Source: Aeoliella mucimassa (lineage in GTDB: Bacteria > Planctomycetota > Planctomycetia > Pirellulales > Lacipirellulaceae). Taken from it: a DNA stretch of 64,000 nucleotides. The translations under genes and the position numbers were made by a program. The stretch spans positions 6,448,001 to 6,512,000 of the forward strand of contig NZ_CP036278.1 in assembly GCF_007748035.1 (NCBI RefSeq). The letters run 5' to 3'. Positions 6,809 to 17,898 of the stretch are shown here, piece by piece. Below the pieces are notes generated by a model. That model saw only the letters and a list, made by a program, of their open reading frames with translations, made no database searches and was not told the origin of the DNA. Within the stretch, counting starts at the first letter, position 1. Every line of letters begins with the position of its first letter.

Positions 6809-9289
6809 ATGATGAAATACACCATGAAGTTCTCGACACTGTTGCTACTCACTCTCCTGGCCTCGAAGATGGCGACTTCCCCCGCCTTGGCCGACCAACC
6901 GTCGCACCGGCAACCGGTCGCGAATCGGGCTCCATTGGCCGAAACCCCGCTCGTGCGGCTGCCGATCGGCAGTGTCCGCCCGCAGGGCTGGCTGCTCCGC
7001 CAGCTGGAGCTGCAGCGAGAGGGACTCACCGGCTCGGCCGAGCAGCTGTACGACGCCCTCGAGGCCAACTCGGGCTGGCTGGGGGGCTCGGGCGAGGGCT
7101 GGGAGAAATCTCCCTACTACACCAAGGGCCTGATCGCCCTGGCGTACACGCTGGACGACAAGCAGCTGCAAGAGCGGTCGGAAAAGTGGGTGAGCTGGGT
7201 GCTCTCGAGCCAGCGCGACGACGGATTCTTCGGCCCCGATAGCAACAACGACTGGTGGCCGCGGATGGTGGTGCTGTACTACCTGCGCGACTACTACGAG
7301 GCGACCGGCGACACGCGCGTGGTGCCGTTCCTCACGCGGTATTTCCGCCATCAGCTTACGAACCTGCCGAATCGCCCGCTGACCGACTGGGGCCGCGCCC
7401 GCGCTGGCGACAACATCGAGATCGTGCTCTGGACCTACAACCTCACCGGCGAAGCCTGGCTGCTGCAGCTTGCCGATTTGCTAGCGAAACAAGCCTATCC
7501 CTGGACCGAAATCTTTACCGACAACCAATTTTATGGGCGTTTCGAAGAGTTTCACCCGCACCACATCGTCAACGTGAGCCAGGCGCTGAAGTTCTCGCCG
7601 GTGGTTTGGCAGTTGTCGCACCATGCGGCCGATCGCAACGCGTACGCCAAGGGCCTGGTGCATCTGAATCGCCAATACGGGCGGATCGACGGGCAAATTT
7701 CGGGCACCGAGATGCTCTCGGGCCTCAGCAGCACCGATGGAGTCGAGCTGTGTGCGGATGTCGAGCGAATTGTGTCGACTGCCGTGGCCGCTCGTATTTT
7801 GGGCGACGCCACGCTCGGCGACGAAATCGAGCAGGTTGCTTACAACTCGCTCCCAGCGCACGTAACGAAAGACCTGACTGGCATCACCTACTACCAACTG
7901 CAGAACCAGGTGCAGTGCATGAATACGCCACACGGGTTCGAGCAAGACTACCACAACGGCATCATGCCTGGCCCTTACAGCGGATTCCCCTGTTGCTGCT
8001 ACAACTGGCACATGGGCTGGCCGAAGCTCGTGGAGTCGCTCTGGGCGGCAACGAGCCAGGGCGGTCTGGCCACGGTGGCCTACGGCCCATCGACCGTAGA
8101 AGCCGAAGTCGCTGGCGGCGTGTCGGTGCGGATTGTGGAAGCCACTGAGTACCCGTTCCGCGATACGATTCAACTGACGGTCGAACCGGAGCAGCCGGTG
8201 AAGTTCCCGCTGATGGTCCGGATTCCCGCCTGGTGCTCGCAGCCCAAGGTTTCGGTCAACGGCGAGCAACTGGCCGTGGCCGTGCCGGGGCAGTACCTGA
8301 CGATCGATCGCGAGTGGAAAGCCAACGACACGGTGAAACTAGAGCTACCGATGCCGATTCGCACCTCGCGATGGGTGAACAACTCGATCGGCATCCAGCG
8401 CGGCCCGCTGACTTATGGGTTGGAGTTCGACGAGCAATGGCACCGCGTGGCCGACCACCAGGGTCCCTTCGACGAGTTCACGGTCACCCCCGGGAGCGAT
8501 TGGAACTACGCCCTCGAGATCGATGCCGACCAGCCCGAGCAATCGCTGAGCGTCGACCTGGCCGAAGTAGGCGAGGTGCCGTGGGCGCTGGAATCGGCTC
8601 CCGTGGTGCTCAAGGCCCACGCCCGCAAGCTCTCTGGCTGGGGACTGCAGCAGGCGAAGGGTCAGGTGGTACTGGGGCGCGGCAACCACGGCTGGCATCC
8701 CCTGAAGAGCGAAACCGCTACGCTGGCGGCCAATCAGCCGCACAAGTTACGAGTGGAAGTCGATGGCCCGCAGTTTCGCGTGTACGTCGACGACGCCGAG
8801 CAGCCAGTGCTCGCCGGCTCCGACAACGAGTTCGGCCGCGGCAGCATCGGCCTGCGGGCGTATCGCTCGACCGCCCGCTTTGAGGATATCCGCGTGAATG
8901 GCGAGCCGGTCGCCAGCGGTAGCGACGCCTGGACCACGTACGACGCTGCCTGGAAGTTCGACTCGGGAACGATTGCGGTCGACGAGCACCTAACCGCCAA
9001 GGCGGTGCTGAACCAATCAAACGTAGGCCGCAAGTTCACACTCGAAGCCACGGTGACCGTCTCTGGCGGCGGGGACGCAGGGCTGCTGTTCCGCGTCGGC
9101 GAAGCGGCCGATGGCCTCGACAACTACCAAGGCTACTACGTCGGCATCACCGCCCCGCAATCGCACGCCGATGCCGCAGAGCCACCAACCAGCCCCGTGA
9201 CCAGCAGCGAGCCACTCGAAGAAGTACGCCTGGTTCCGTTCGGCTCCACGAAGCTCCGCGTGGTCTACTTCCCAGTGCTCGAAGACTAG
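6809..9289 (+). CDS. Secreted GH127-like (DUF1680) glycosidase with C-terminal accessory domain
   Basis: 826 residues. A signal peptide ends near ALA (about residue 28). The N-terminal 600 residues match the (alpha/alpha)6-barrel DUF1680/GH127 family: PLGSVR-like entry (LPIGSVRPQGWLLRQLEL), WEKSPYYTKGL, and two Cys-containing patches, ELCADVE (about 312) and PCCCYNWHMGW (about 393). In GH127 the equivalent Cys and Glu residues bind zinc and one Cys is the nucleophile. Members act as beta-L-arabinofuranosidases, but the family is broad. The last 200 residues look like a laminin-G/DUF1080-like module (FGRGSIGLRAYRSTARFEDI). Three Met codons sit at the start (6809, 6812, 6824). Substrate specificity is inferred only. 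Confidence 0.82.
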   Translation: MMKYTMKFSTLLLLTLLASKMATSPALADQPSHRQPVANRAPLAETPLVRLPIGSVRPQGWLLRQLELQREGLTGSAEQLYDALEANSGWLGGSGEGWEKSPYYTKGLIALAYTLDDKQLQERSEKWVSWVLSSQRDDGFFGPDSNNDWWPRMVVLYYLRDYYEATGDTRVVPFLTRYFRHQLTNLPNRPLTDWGRARAGDNIEIVLWTYNLTGEAWLLQLADLLAKQAYPWTEIFTDNQFYGRFEEFHPHHIVNVSQALKFSPVVWQLSHHAADRNAYAKGLVHLNRQYGRIDGQISGTEMLSGLSSTDGVELCADVERIVSTAVAARILGDATLGDEIEQVAYNSLPAHVTKDLTGITYYQLQNQVQCMNTPHGFEQDYHNGIMPGPYSGFPCCCYNWHMGWPKLVESLWAATSQGGLATVAYGPSTVEAEVAGGVSVRIVEATEYPFRDTIQLTVEPEQPVKFPLMVRIPAWCSQPKVSVNGEQLAVAVPGQYLTIDREWKANDTVKLELPMPIRTSRWVNNSIGIQRGPLTYGLEFDEQWHRVADHQGPFDEFTVTPGSDWNYALEIDADQPEQSLSVDLAEVGEVPWALESAPVVLKAHARKLSGWGLQQAKGQVVLGRGNHGWHPLKSETATLAANQPHKLRVEVDGPQFRVYVDDAEQPVLAGSDNEFGRGSIGLRAYRSTARFEDIRVNGEPVASGSDAWTTYDAAWKFDSGTIAVDEHLTAKAVLNQSNVGRKFTLEATVTVSGGGDAGLLFRVGEAADGLDNYQGYYVGITAPQSHADAAEPPTSPVTSSEPLEEVRLVPFGSTKLRVVYFPVLED

Positions 9290-9376
9290 CACTTGCCCAC
9301 CGCGCAACGACAAAGTCGAACTAATACCTACTGGGTATTCGTACTTTCAGACCATCTTGCAAAGATTCTAGCGCAC

Positions 9377-9424
9377 AAAAAAACGGGTGTCCCTACCGAG
9401 GTAAGGACACCCGTTTTGGTTTTT
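9377..9424 (-). terminator. Intrinsic terminator of gap, probably bidirectional
   Basis: Inverted repeat cgggtgtcc / ggacacccg (9384-9392 and 9405-9413) with a 12-nt loop. On the minus strand the stem is followed by a T-run (A-run at 9377-9383); on the plus strand a tttt-gg-ttttt tract follows. It separates the converging GH127-like gene and gap. Confidence 0.85.
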
Positions 9425-9456
9425 ACAGGCTCTCGGGGAGCCGAGCTGGGTCAAGA

Positions 9457-10593
<1,137 letters not shown>

Positions 10594-10684
10594 GGGTCGG
10601 AGTCACACCCCATGCTGGCATTCTCAGCGTACAATGCAGGTGCTTTCTGAATTCCGAATCCCGAATCCTCCGCTCCCTGCGAAC

Positions 10685-11467
10685 ATGCAAATCCCTCACT
10701 GGCAGCTACCACCTGGCGTGTCGCATGGCACCTGGGAATATACGCACCGCGATAGTATTGCCGACGATTATGATGAGTACTTTGCCTTCAACTCTTTATT
10801 TAGTTTTGATGAAGGCGTGCTCGCCGAGCAGTTCCAGCCGCCGGGACTAGTGGCCGACCTCGGGTGCGGCACCGCGCGAGCGCTGGTGCCGCTGGTCCGC
10901 GCCGGGCATCGGGGGCTCGCGATCGACCTCTCCGAACCGATGCTCCGAGTGGTCGCCGAGAAGGCCGCCCGCGAGCAACTCGACATCACCTGCCTGAAGG
11001 CCAACCTGGTGGAACTCACCAGCGACCAGGTGGCCAACAACTCAGTCGACTACGCGATGTGTCTGTTCAGTACGCTTGGCATGATCCGTGGTCACGCGAA
11101 CCGCTTGAAGATGCTGCAGCATACCCATCGCATGTTGAAACCAGGTGGCAAGTTCGTGCTACATGTGCACAACTTCTATTTCAATCTCTACGACCCAGGT
11201 GGGCCTTGGTGGGTGATGAAGAGCTTGCTCACTGGGCCGTTCTCTAAGCACTCGGACGTCGGCGATCGCTACTTCGAGTATCGCGGCGTGCCCGACATGT
11301 TCCTGCACGTGTTTCGCCCAAGTGAGCTACGCGGCCTGCTCCGCAAGGCTGGGTTCAAGATCCATCGCTGGATTCCGCTCGAAGTCACCCGCCGGCACCC
11401 GCTCAAGCATCCCTGGTGCTTCTCGGCATTGCGGGCGAACGGGTGGATCGTCGTAGTTCAGAAATAG
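10685..11467 (+). CDS. Class I SAM-dependent methyltransferase
   Basis: 260 residues from the ATG at 10685. An in-frame Met at 10634 adds 17 residues with no family-like content, so I prefer the inner start, but neither has a strong ribosome site. Motif I is VADLGCGTARALVPLVRAG, followed by the acidic loop AIDLSEPML and the motif IV region VDYAMCLFSTLGMI, then HRMLKPGGKFVLHVHNF. This is a Methyltransf_11/25-type fold acting on an unknown small molecule or macromolecule. It is divergent from gap and stands alone. Confidence 0.85.
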   Translation: MQIPHWQLPPGVSHGTWEYTHRDSIADDYDEYFAFNSLFSFDEGVLAEQFQPPGLVADLGCGTARALVPLVRAGHRGLAIDLSEPMLRVVAEKAAREQLDITCLKANLVELTSDQVANNSVDYAMCLFSTLGMIRGHANRLKMLQHTHRMLKPGGKFVLHVHNFYFNLYDPGGPWWVMKSLLTGPFSKHSDVGDRYFEYRGVPDMFLHVFRPSELRGLLRKAGFKIHRWIPLEVTRRHPLKHPWCFSALRANGWIVVVQK

Positions 11468-11760
11468 CTGCGAGAAGTAACTGCCAGAAATAGCCACGAA
11501 ATAAGCGGCGAACACCAACGTCGCGCCTGTGCTTTCTGGCCCGCTGTCTGACTTTGCCGGCTAGGCAATCCGCCCCGCTTATCCGGCTGATGTGCTGCGA
11601 CTTGAGCCGCATCGCGGGGTTTTGACGCATTCTCCTTCTGAGCGGGTAGTAACTGCCACGATAAGTAGTGACGGCCCGGCGGGTTCTGTGCTCGTGATGG
11701 GTTCTTGTTCCACACGGTGGAAGCTAATCCCCCTCTCCAAACAGAATCGGAAGAAACAAC
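11468..11760. other. Intergenic region without a recognised gene
   Basis: About 290 bp upstream of the BBP7 gene. The ten-base word gtaactgcca occurs near both ends of the first two thirds of the region. GGAAG just before the ATG at 11761 is a plausible ribosome site. No RNA gene or convincing promoter was seen. Confidence 0.5.
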
Positions 11761-13173
11761 ATGTTACGGTTGAGTAGCATAGCGGTGGCGGCAGCACTGC
11801 TGGTCGCTGCTACCCAAGTTCATGCCCAAACCCCTTACCCGCAAACGTACCAAGGGTCGTATCCCACAGCGCAAACGGTTCCCCCCGCGCAGATCTATGG
11901 CAACGTTCCTCCTGCGCAACCGCAGGTCGGTGGCAACGTTAACTGGCAAAACTACTTGTCCACTCACGTGGCCAATAACACGCCGACCGTGGCTCCGGTG
12001 ATTCAGTACGAATCGGTTCCGCAGCCGCAGCCCCAACCTCAGATGCAGATGCAGCAGCAAATGCAGAACCAAGCGCTGCCGAGCTACGACTCGGTCGCTC
12101 CTGCGTATGGCAACGCCTGCTGCGAGACCTATCCCGCGTGCGACGTCCCTTGCCAGGTGACTTGCACCCCTCCGATCACAGCTCGCTGGATCGCTTCGGT
12201 CGGTGCGATGTTCGTCACGCGTGAACCGCAGGACTCCTACACGTTTTCGTACGACAGTGCGAACGAAGCGAATCAGTACGTCGATGCGGCCGATGCCGAT
12301 ATGGAATTCTCCTCCGGCGTCGAAGCCTCGATCGGGCGGTTCGATGCCTGCTCGAACTACGGCTGGCAAGTCACCTACTGGCAATTGTTCCCAGGTGACG
12401 AGTCGACCCAACAGCTCGGCGCTGACCTGAGCCCTGGGTTCCTCGATGGCATCCGTAACTACGACCAACTCGACTACTCCGGTGGTGGAGTGGGCGACGG
12501 TGCCACCGCGGCCGACAACGTGAACAACGCGCAGATTCACCGCCTGACTCGTAGCTGGGACCTCTACAACCTTGAAGCCAGCGGCGTGTTCCTCATGCCT
12601 CAGCCGCAGTGCGGCAGCCTCTGGCACTTCCGCACGCTCACTGGTTTCCGGTACCTGAAGTTCAGCGAATCGCTGTTGTTCGAATCGGATCCCAGCGAAA
12701 CCATGATCGATGGCGACGCCGACGAGTATCGCATTGCGATCTCCACCGACAACCAACTGTGCGGCTTCCAGCTCGGCGGGATTACCGAGCGATACGTCGG
12801 CTCGCGTTGGTGCGTGCAGATGATCGCCAAGGCAGGCCTGTACAACAACCACGCCCAGTTGAACTACTTCGAAGGTGGCTCGGCCGGCGCAGCGACCATC
12901 AACAACGGTCCCAACGCGGGCCAGTCGATGCGAGTGAACACCAGCACCAACGACCTGGCCTTCCTTGGCGAGTTCGGCGTCGGCGTCACCCGTCGCATTG
13001 GATCTGCCTGGCGTTTGGGTGCCGACTATCGCATGATCGGTGCTACCGGCATTGCCTTGCCGACCGACCAGATTTACTTCGACACCCGCGGCATCAACGA
13101 CGTGCGAGTGATCGACAACGATGGAAGCCTGCTGCTGCACGGAGCGACCGTGCGACTCGAGCGTTGCTTCTAG
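11761..13173 (+). CDS. BBP7 family outer-membrane beta-barrel protein
   Basis: 470 residues. Signal peptide 1-22 (ends VHAQ). Residues 23-115 are a Pro/Gln/Tyr-rich low-complexity region (PQPQPQPQMQMQQQMQNQ), followed by a Cys-rich patch (ACCETYPACDVPCQVTC). The rest is a beta-barrel-like domain with alternating aromatic residues, RWIASVGAMFVTR, LTGFRYLKFSESL, GVTRRIGSAWRLGADYR and a final strand ending in the aromatic CF. This matches the planctomycete-specific BBP7 family, presumed to sit in the outer membrane. The function is unknown. It appears monocistronic. Confidence 0.85.
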   Translation: MLRLSSIAVAAALLVAATQVHAQTPYPQTYQGSYPTAQTVPPAQIYGNVPPAQPQVGGNVNWQNYLSTHVANNTPTVAPVIQYESVPQPQPQPQMQMQQQMQNQALPSYDSVAPAYGNACCETYPACDVPCQVTCTPPITARWIASVGAMFVTREPQDSYTFSYDSANEANQYVDAADADMEFSSGVEASIGRFDACSNYGWQVTYWQLFPGDESTQQLGADLSPGFLDGIRNYDQLDYSGGGVGDGATAADNVNNAQIHRLTRSWDLYNLEASGVFLMPQPQCGSLWHFRTLTGFRYLKFSESLLFESDPSETMIDGDADEYRIAISTDNQLCGFQLGGITERYVGSRWCVQMIAKAGLYNNHAQLNYFEGGSAGAATINNGPNAGQSMRVNTSTNDLAFLGEFGVGVTRRIGSAWRLGADYRMIGATGIALPTDQIYFDTRGINDVRVIDNDGSLLLHGATVRLERCF

Positions 13174-13506
13174 CGTATAGCGGTCGCACGAACCACCCTC
13201 GTGCGATCAGCGAAGAGCCTGTGCTGCTTTCCAACCGAGCCGAACGCGCTAAAACGGGGTAGAGCGACCACCTCTCCCCGCCCCCCGGCGCCTTCGGCTC
13301 GTGTTGTTTTTATGCCACATGATGCGTTGCGACCACATCGCTCGCTGGGGTGATTCAATTTGGCCACTTCCCGAAACCTCGTGGAATCCTCGCCGAATTC
13401 AGGCTCCGCGGCTCGCCTGGTGACTTCTAGAACGCGGCTGGCACGCGTGCTGCAGTACAACTCCCCCTGAGTGTTGCTAACTGCCGTATCCCCGCGTGAA
13501 TCCAAG
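13174..13506. other. Intergenic region without a recognised gene
   Basis: About 330 bp, GC-rich, between the BBP7 gene and the acyltransferase. I see no convincing terminator, promoter or RNA gene. Confidence 0.4.
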
Positions 13507-14649
13507 ATGGCCGAAGTCTTTGAGATCAACGATATCGACACCCTTCAGGCGTATCGCGCCGATTGGGATCGGTTGTTCGCTGAGACGCCGGATGCCCATT
13601 TCTTCCAAACGCTCGACTGGCTCACCCTCTATTGGCAACACTTTGGTCGCGACCAGCAGCTTCGCGTGCTGATCGTCACGGTCGACCAGCAGGTGATCGG
13701 CATCGTTCCGCTGTGCGTGCGTACGCAATGGCACAAGCTCGGTCCGATTCGCACGCTTGGCTATCCGCTCGAAGGTTGGGGTAACTCCTTCGGCCCGCTC
13801 GCAGCGCACCCCGCGCTCACCATGGCCCTGGCGATGAATCATCTGGCAACCACCCCGCGCAACTGGGATCGCTTGCAGCTCGACTGGGTCGACGACAGCC
13901 CCGCCCACCTGGCCGCAACCGACCGCTGCCTGAAGCTGGCGGGCCTGCCGGCGCAAGCGGAGACTCATCAGTCGCGGGCGATCATCGAGTTCCCCGACGG
14001 CTGGCAAACCTATCTGGCGAGCCGATCCACGAAGACCCGCCAGGAGCTACGACGTTTGGCGCGTCGGGCCGACAATCAGCCGAACGTCGAATACGTGCGG
14101 TATCGCCCCGAGTCGGTCGCCAATCATGGTGGCGACCCCCGCTGGGATCTGTACGACCAATGCGAGCAAGTGTCGCGGCAAAGCTGGCAGTGTGGTTCGA
14201 CCAACGGCAACACCTTGTGCCATGCCCGCTATCGCGAGTTCTATCGGGCCGCGCACGCGGCGGCCGCGCGGCTCGGCATGCTCGACCTCAATCTACTACT
14301 GGTCGACAACCAACCGGTCGCATTCAATTACAACTACCACTGCGACGGACGCATCATCGGCTTGCGGATGGGCTACGATGCGGCTCAGTCGCTGAACGGG
14401 GCAGGGCTCACGCTGCTCGCCCTCTCGCTTCGCGACAGCTGTCACCGCGGCGACCAGTCGCTCGACATGGGCTTCGGCAATCAGGACTTCAAGCAGCGGC
14501 TCCAAACCTCCGAACAACCTTCGTACTGCCTGACCCACACCCCGCGTTACGCACTGCGTTGCCAGGCGCTACGCATCGGGCACTGGCTGCGGAATCGTCG
14601 TTCGCTCGAGCGTTCGGAGTTGGCCAAGCAGATGAGCGGGGCGAAGTAG
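13507..14649 (+). CDS. BioF2-like GNAT/FemAB-type acyltransferase
   Basis: 380 residues from the ATG at 13507; a GTG-type start 12 codons upstream (13471) is possible but the extra residues are not family-like. The N-terminal half has FFQTLDWLTLYWQHFG and LRVLIVTVDQQVIGIVPLCV, typical of CelD/BioF2 (Acetyltransf_6) proteins. The central KTRQELRRLARRAD matches the basic helix of this family. The C-terminal GNAT fold shows LLLVDNQPVAFNYNYHCDGR and GLTLLALSLRDSCHRG. Such enzymes are linked to exopolysaccharide or cell-surface acylation; the substrate here is unknown. It precedes the sulfatase by 77 bp on the same strand. Confidence 0.8.
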   Translation: MAEVFEINDIDTLQAYRADWDRLFAETPDAHFFQTLDWLTLYWQHFGRDQQLRVLIVTVDQQVIGIVPLCVRTQWHKLGPIRTLGYPLEGWGNSFGPLAAHPALTMALAMNHLATTPRNWDRLQLDWVDDSPAHLAATDRCLKLAGLPAQAETHQSRAIIEFPDGWQTYLASRSTKTRQELRRLARRADNQPNVEYVRYRPESVANHGGDPRWDLYDQCEQVSRQSWQCGSTNGNTLCHARYREFYRAAHAAAARLGMLDLNLLLVDNQPVAFNYNYHCDGRIIGLRMGYDAAQSLNGAGLTLLALSLRDSCHRGDQSLDMGFGNQDFKQRLQTSEQPSYCLTHTPRYALRCQALRIGHWLRNRRSLERSELAKQMSGAK

Positions 14650-14726
14650 CCAATCCGTTGGAAGCAGGCATGGTGGTCGCCGCGCTGGTACACTGGTGCG
14701 GTATCCTCTCCTCCGGAAACCATGCC

Positions 14727-16127
14727 ATGCCAATCGTTCTCACCTTGCGTACTCTGCTGCTTCTCGCGATCAGTTCTGTCGCTTGCCTATCGAACGAAGC
14801 GCGGGCCGCAGAACCGTTGCCGAACGTCGTGATCGTGTTGTTCGACGATCTCGGCTGGGGGCAGCCTCCCTGCTATCGCGAAGACTCGGCCCTGCGCACC
14901 CCGAATGTCGATCGCCTGGCGACCGAAGGCATGCGATTCACCGACGCCCATAGCGCGTCGGCCGTGTGCACTCCTACGCGTTATGGTCTGCTCACCGGGC
15001 GGTATCCATGGCGGATAGGTCAGTTCGGCGTGCTGCAAACGTTCGACAAGCCGATCATCCCGACCACGCGACTCACGCTCGCCTCGCTGCTCAAACAGCA
15101 CGGCTATCACACCGCCTGCGTCGGCAAGTGGCATTTGGGTCTCGACTGGCACGCCGCGAATCCGCAGAAGTCCAAAGTGCCGGCCATCGGCGAGACCATC
15201 GACCAGGGCCCCAACGAGCTGGGCTTCGACTACTTCAGTGGATTCACCCACGCCCGCAACATCGGCATGATCATCGAGCAACACCAGGTGATCGCACAGG
15301 TGGAGCCGGTCGAGAACCAACCACTCCTGCTGAAGAAGGCCGTCACGTGGCTCGAACAGCAACAGGCCGAGACGCCGTTCTTCTTGTACTTTCCGCTCTG
15401 CCCGCCGCACACGCCGGTGGTGCCTGCCGAGGAGTACGTGGGAGTCAGCGGGGCGAAGGACCTGGTGCGGAACGATCCACAATACGGCGACTGGCTTTAT
15501 CAGGGCGATGCGATGCTCGGCGCGATCGTCGAGACGCTCGAGCGAAAAGGCCTGGCCGATAACACCTTGCTGATTGTCGCCAGCGACAACGGCGCGGCCG
15601 GTCGACCATACGCCCCGTTGCGGGCAGCGAAGACCAGCATTTACGAAGGGGGACATCGCGTGCCGATGGTGGTCCGCTGGCCAGGCAAGGTGGCCGCAAA
15701 CAGTCGCTGGGGGCATACGGTTTGCCTGAACGACTGGCTGGCGACCACGGCCGAAATCGTGCAGCACGACCTGCCCGACAACGCCGGCGAGGACAGCGTC
15801 TCGATGCTGCCAGCACTGCTAGGAACCACTGCTACGCCGACGCGAACCGGTACCGTGCATCAATCGCATCGCGGCGATCTGGCGATTCGCTCCAGCGACT
15901 GGAAACTTATCGCTCACAAAAATGGTAAACGCGAGTTGTTCGATCTCACCGCCGATCTCGGCGAACAGAAAAGCGTGCTCGCAGACTATCCCGATGTCGC
16001 CAGCCGACTGCAAACCCAGCTCGAACAGTACGTGGAGCAAGGCCGCAGCACCCCCGGCGCACCGCAAGCAAATCGCGCGAACTTGAAACTCCAAGCGTTG
16101 CAGCCTGCGAAAAAACAAACCAATTAA
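14727..16127 (+). CDS. Secreted sulfatase (type I, formylglycine-dependent)
   Basis: 466 residues from the ATG at 14727, which begins a clear signal peptide ending EARAAE. The metal site opens with NVVIVLFDDLGWG, and the modification motif is CTPTR with Cys81, the residue converted to formylglycine. CVGKWHLG and ASDNGA complete the active site. It should remove sulfate esters from a sulfated polysaccharide, in keeping with the many sulfatases of marine planctomycetes. No maturase (anSME/FGE) is in the window. An open frame continues upstream of this start inside the preceding gene but encodes nothing sulfatase-like. Confidence 0.92.
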   Translation: MPIVLTLRTLLLLAISSVACLSNEARAAEPLPNVVIVLFDDLGWGQPPCYREDSALRTPNVDRLATEGMRFTDAHSASAVCTPTRYGLLTGRYPWRIGQFGVLQTFDKPIIPTTRLTLASLLKQHGYHTACVGKWHLGLDWHAANPQKSKVPAIGETIDQGPNELGFDYFSGFTHARNIGMIIEQHQVIAQVEPVENQPLLLKKAVTWLEQQQAETPFFLYFPLCPPHTPVVPAEEYVGVSGAKDLVRNDPQYGDWLYQGDAMLGAIVETLERKGLADNTLLIVASDNGAAGRPYAPLRAAKTSIYEGGHRVPMVVRWPGKVAANSRWGHTVCLNDWLATTAEIVQHDLPDNAGEDSVSMLPALLGTTATPTRTGTVHQSHRGDLAIRSSDWKLIAHKNGKRELFDLTADLGEQKSVLADYPDVASRLQTQLEQYVEQGRSTPGAPQANRANLKLQALQPAKKQTN

Positions 16128-16211
16128 CTGCTGGCCCGATTCGCGATTACCGGTTAAGTTCATGGAACCACTGGGGGTCGTTCTATTCTCTTGAACTGTT
16201 GGGGTCGGATC

Positions 16212-17873
16212 GTGAAGTTATTCTCTCTCTGCGCGGCGCTAGCTGTTTGCCTTTCGAGCGTCGCAGTCGCCGAACTCCCCGCTCCGCTGGTCGACAACTA
16301 CTACAACATCGGCAAGATCCACCAGCAGGTCTCCACCGACAATCGCGAGGCGCAGCTTTGGTTCGATCGCGGACTGGCGATGTGCTATGGCTTCAACCAC
16401 GAGGAAGCGATTCGCTGCTTCGACAAAGCGGTAGCCCTCGATCCGCAACTGGCCATCGCGTATGCCATGAAAGCGTACGCGATGGGGCCGAACTTCAATA
16501 ATATGGAGATTACTCGCGATACGATGCTCGCCGCCGACTCCGTGAGCAAGACCTCGCTCGAGCACCTGGAACAGGCGTCGCCGCTCGAGCGGATGGTGAT
16601 CGAAGCGATCGACAAACGCTCGGGCGAGAGCGTGCCGGAGGATTTCGACCAGCGTGGCCCGTTCAACCAGGCATACGCCGACGCGATGGCCAAGGCCTAC
16701 GCCGAGCATGGCGACAGCCCGTTCGTCGCCGAGTTGTACGCCGAGTCGCTCATGAACCTGCAACCGTGGAAACACTGGAGCGTCGATGGCAAGCCAGGAG
16801 AGCAGACGCCGACGATCGTGGAGGTGATCGAGCGAGGGCTGGCCGCGCAGCCCAATCACGCGGGCTTGTGCCATATGTACGTGCACGTGATGGAAGCCTC
16901 GCCGACTCCAGGCAAGGCGCTGCCAGCCGCGAATCGGCTCCGCACCGCCGTGCCGGGCAGTGGGCATCTGGTGCACATGCCGACTCACATCGACGTGCTG
17001 GTGGGCGACTACGCGAGCGTGGTGAAGTCGAACAGCGAAGCGATTGAGGTCGACAAAGTGTTTCTCGACCGCGAGGGGCCACTGAATTTCTTCTCGCTCT
17101 ATCGACTGCACAATTATCACTTCCTGGTCTACGGCGCGATGTTCGATGGTCAGAGCCAGCAGGCGCTCGCGGCCGCGCGGGCGATCAACCAGCAGGTGCC
17201 GGAAGAGATGCTCAAGGAGCAGGTCGACTTTCTCGATGCGTTCATGCCGACCACGTTTCACGTGATGGTTCGGTTCGGCCGCTGGGACGACATCCTGAAC
17301 GAGCCGACCCCGCCGGAGTACCTGCCGATGTCGCGGGCGGTGCGACTCTACGCGCGCACGCTCGCCTACGCGGCGACCGAGCGAGTCGAGCAGGCGGAAG
17401 CCGAGCAGCAAAAGTTTCTCGAAGCAGTGAAGCTAGTGCCGGAGTCGAGTTTGCTGTTCCAGAATACCTCGCTCGACATCCTTGGCATCGCCGAGGCGAT
17501 GGTCGCTGGCGAGATTGCCTATCGCAAAGGGGAGTACGATCAGGCGTTCGCCCACCTCCGCGAAGCGGTCCGCCGGGACGACGCGCTGAACTACGACGAA
17601 CCATGGGGCTGGATGCAACCCGCCCGCCATGCGCTCGGCGCGCTGCTCCTCGAGCAAGGTCACTACGCGGAGAGCGAAGCGGTGTATCGCGAAGACCTCG
17701 CCCGGCATCCCAAGAATCCTTGGGCGCTGCACGGCCTAGTCGAGTCGCTCGTGAAGCAAGGCAAGGAGCGCGAAGCAGCCCAGTACGTCGACGATCTCGA
17801 AGCCTCGTGCCAGCGGGCCGACGTTACGATCAATCGCTCCTGCTACTGCCGACTGAAGGTGCTTGACGAATAG
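16212..17873 (+). CDS. Secreted tetratricopeptide-repeat protein
   Basis: 553 residues from a GTG at 16212, which gives an ideal signal peptide (MKLFSLCAALAVCLSSVAVA). A TTG at 16191 is the alternative. TPR units are seen at the start (WFDRGLAMCYGFNHEEAIRC, FDKAVALDPQLAIAYAMKAY) and end (AESEAVYREDLARHPKNPWA). Between them lies a His-rich core, LCHMYVHVMEASPTPGKALP and HLVHMPTHIDVLVGDY, that recurs in a widespread family of bacterial TPR proteins and could bind a metal. The biochemical role is unknown. Confidence 0.8.
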   Translation: MKLFSLCAALAVCLSSVAVAELPAPLVDNYYNIGKIHQQVSTDNREAQLWFDRGLAMCYGFNHEEAIRCFDKAVALDPQLAIAYAMKAYAMGPNFNNMEITRDTMLAADSVSKTSLEHLEQASPLERMVIEAIDKRSGESVPEDFDQRGPFNQAYADAMAKAYAEHGDSPFVAELYAESLMNLQPWKHWSVDGKPGEQTPTIVEVIERGLAAQPNHAGLCHMYVHVMEASPTPGKALPAANRLRTAVPGSGHLVHMPTHIDVLVGDYASVVKSNSEAIEVDKVFLDREGPLNFFSLYRLHNYHFLVYGAMFDGQSQQALAAARAINQQVPEEMLKEQVDFLDAFMPTTFHVMVRFGRWDDILNEPTPPEYLPMSRAVRLYARTLAYAATERVEQAEAEQQKFLEAVKLVPESSLLFQNTSLDILGIAEAMVAGEIAYRKGEYDQAFAHLREAVRRDDALNYDEPWGWMQPARHALGALLLEQGHYAESEAVYREDLARHPKNPWALHGLVESLVKQGKEREAAQYVDDLEASCQRADVTINRSCYCRLKVLDE

Positions 17874-17898
17874 GCTGCGCAGCATCGCACGTTAGGCG

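Noticed and set aside
11764-13140. 458-codon minus-strand frame opposite the BBP7 gene
   Set aside because: Antisense of a recognised family with signal peptide; composition is typical of a shadow frame.
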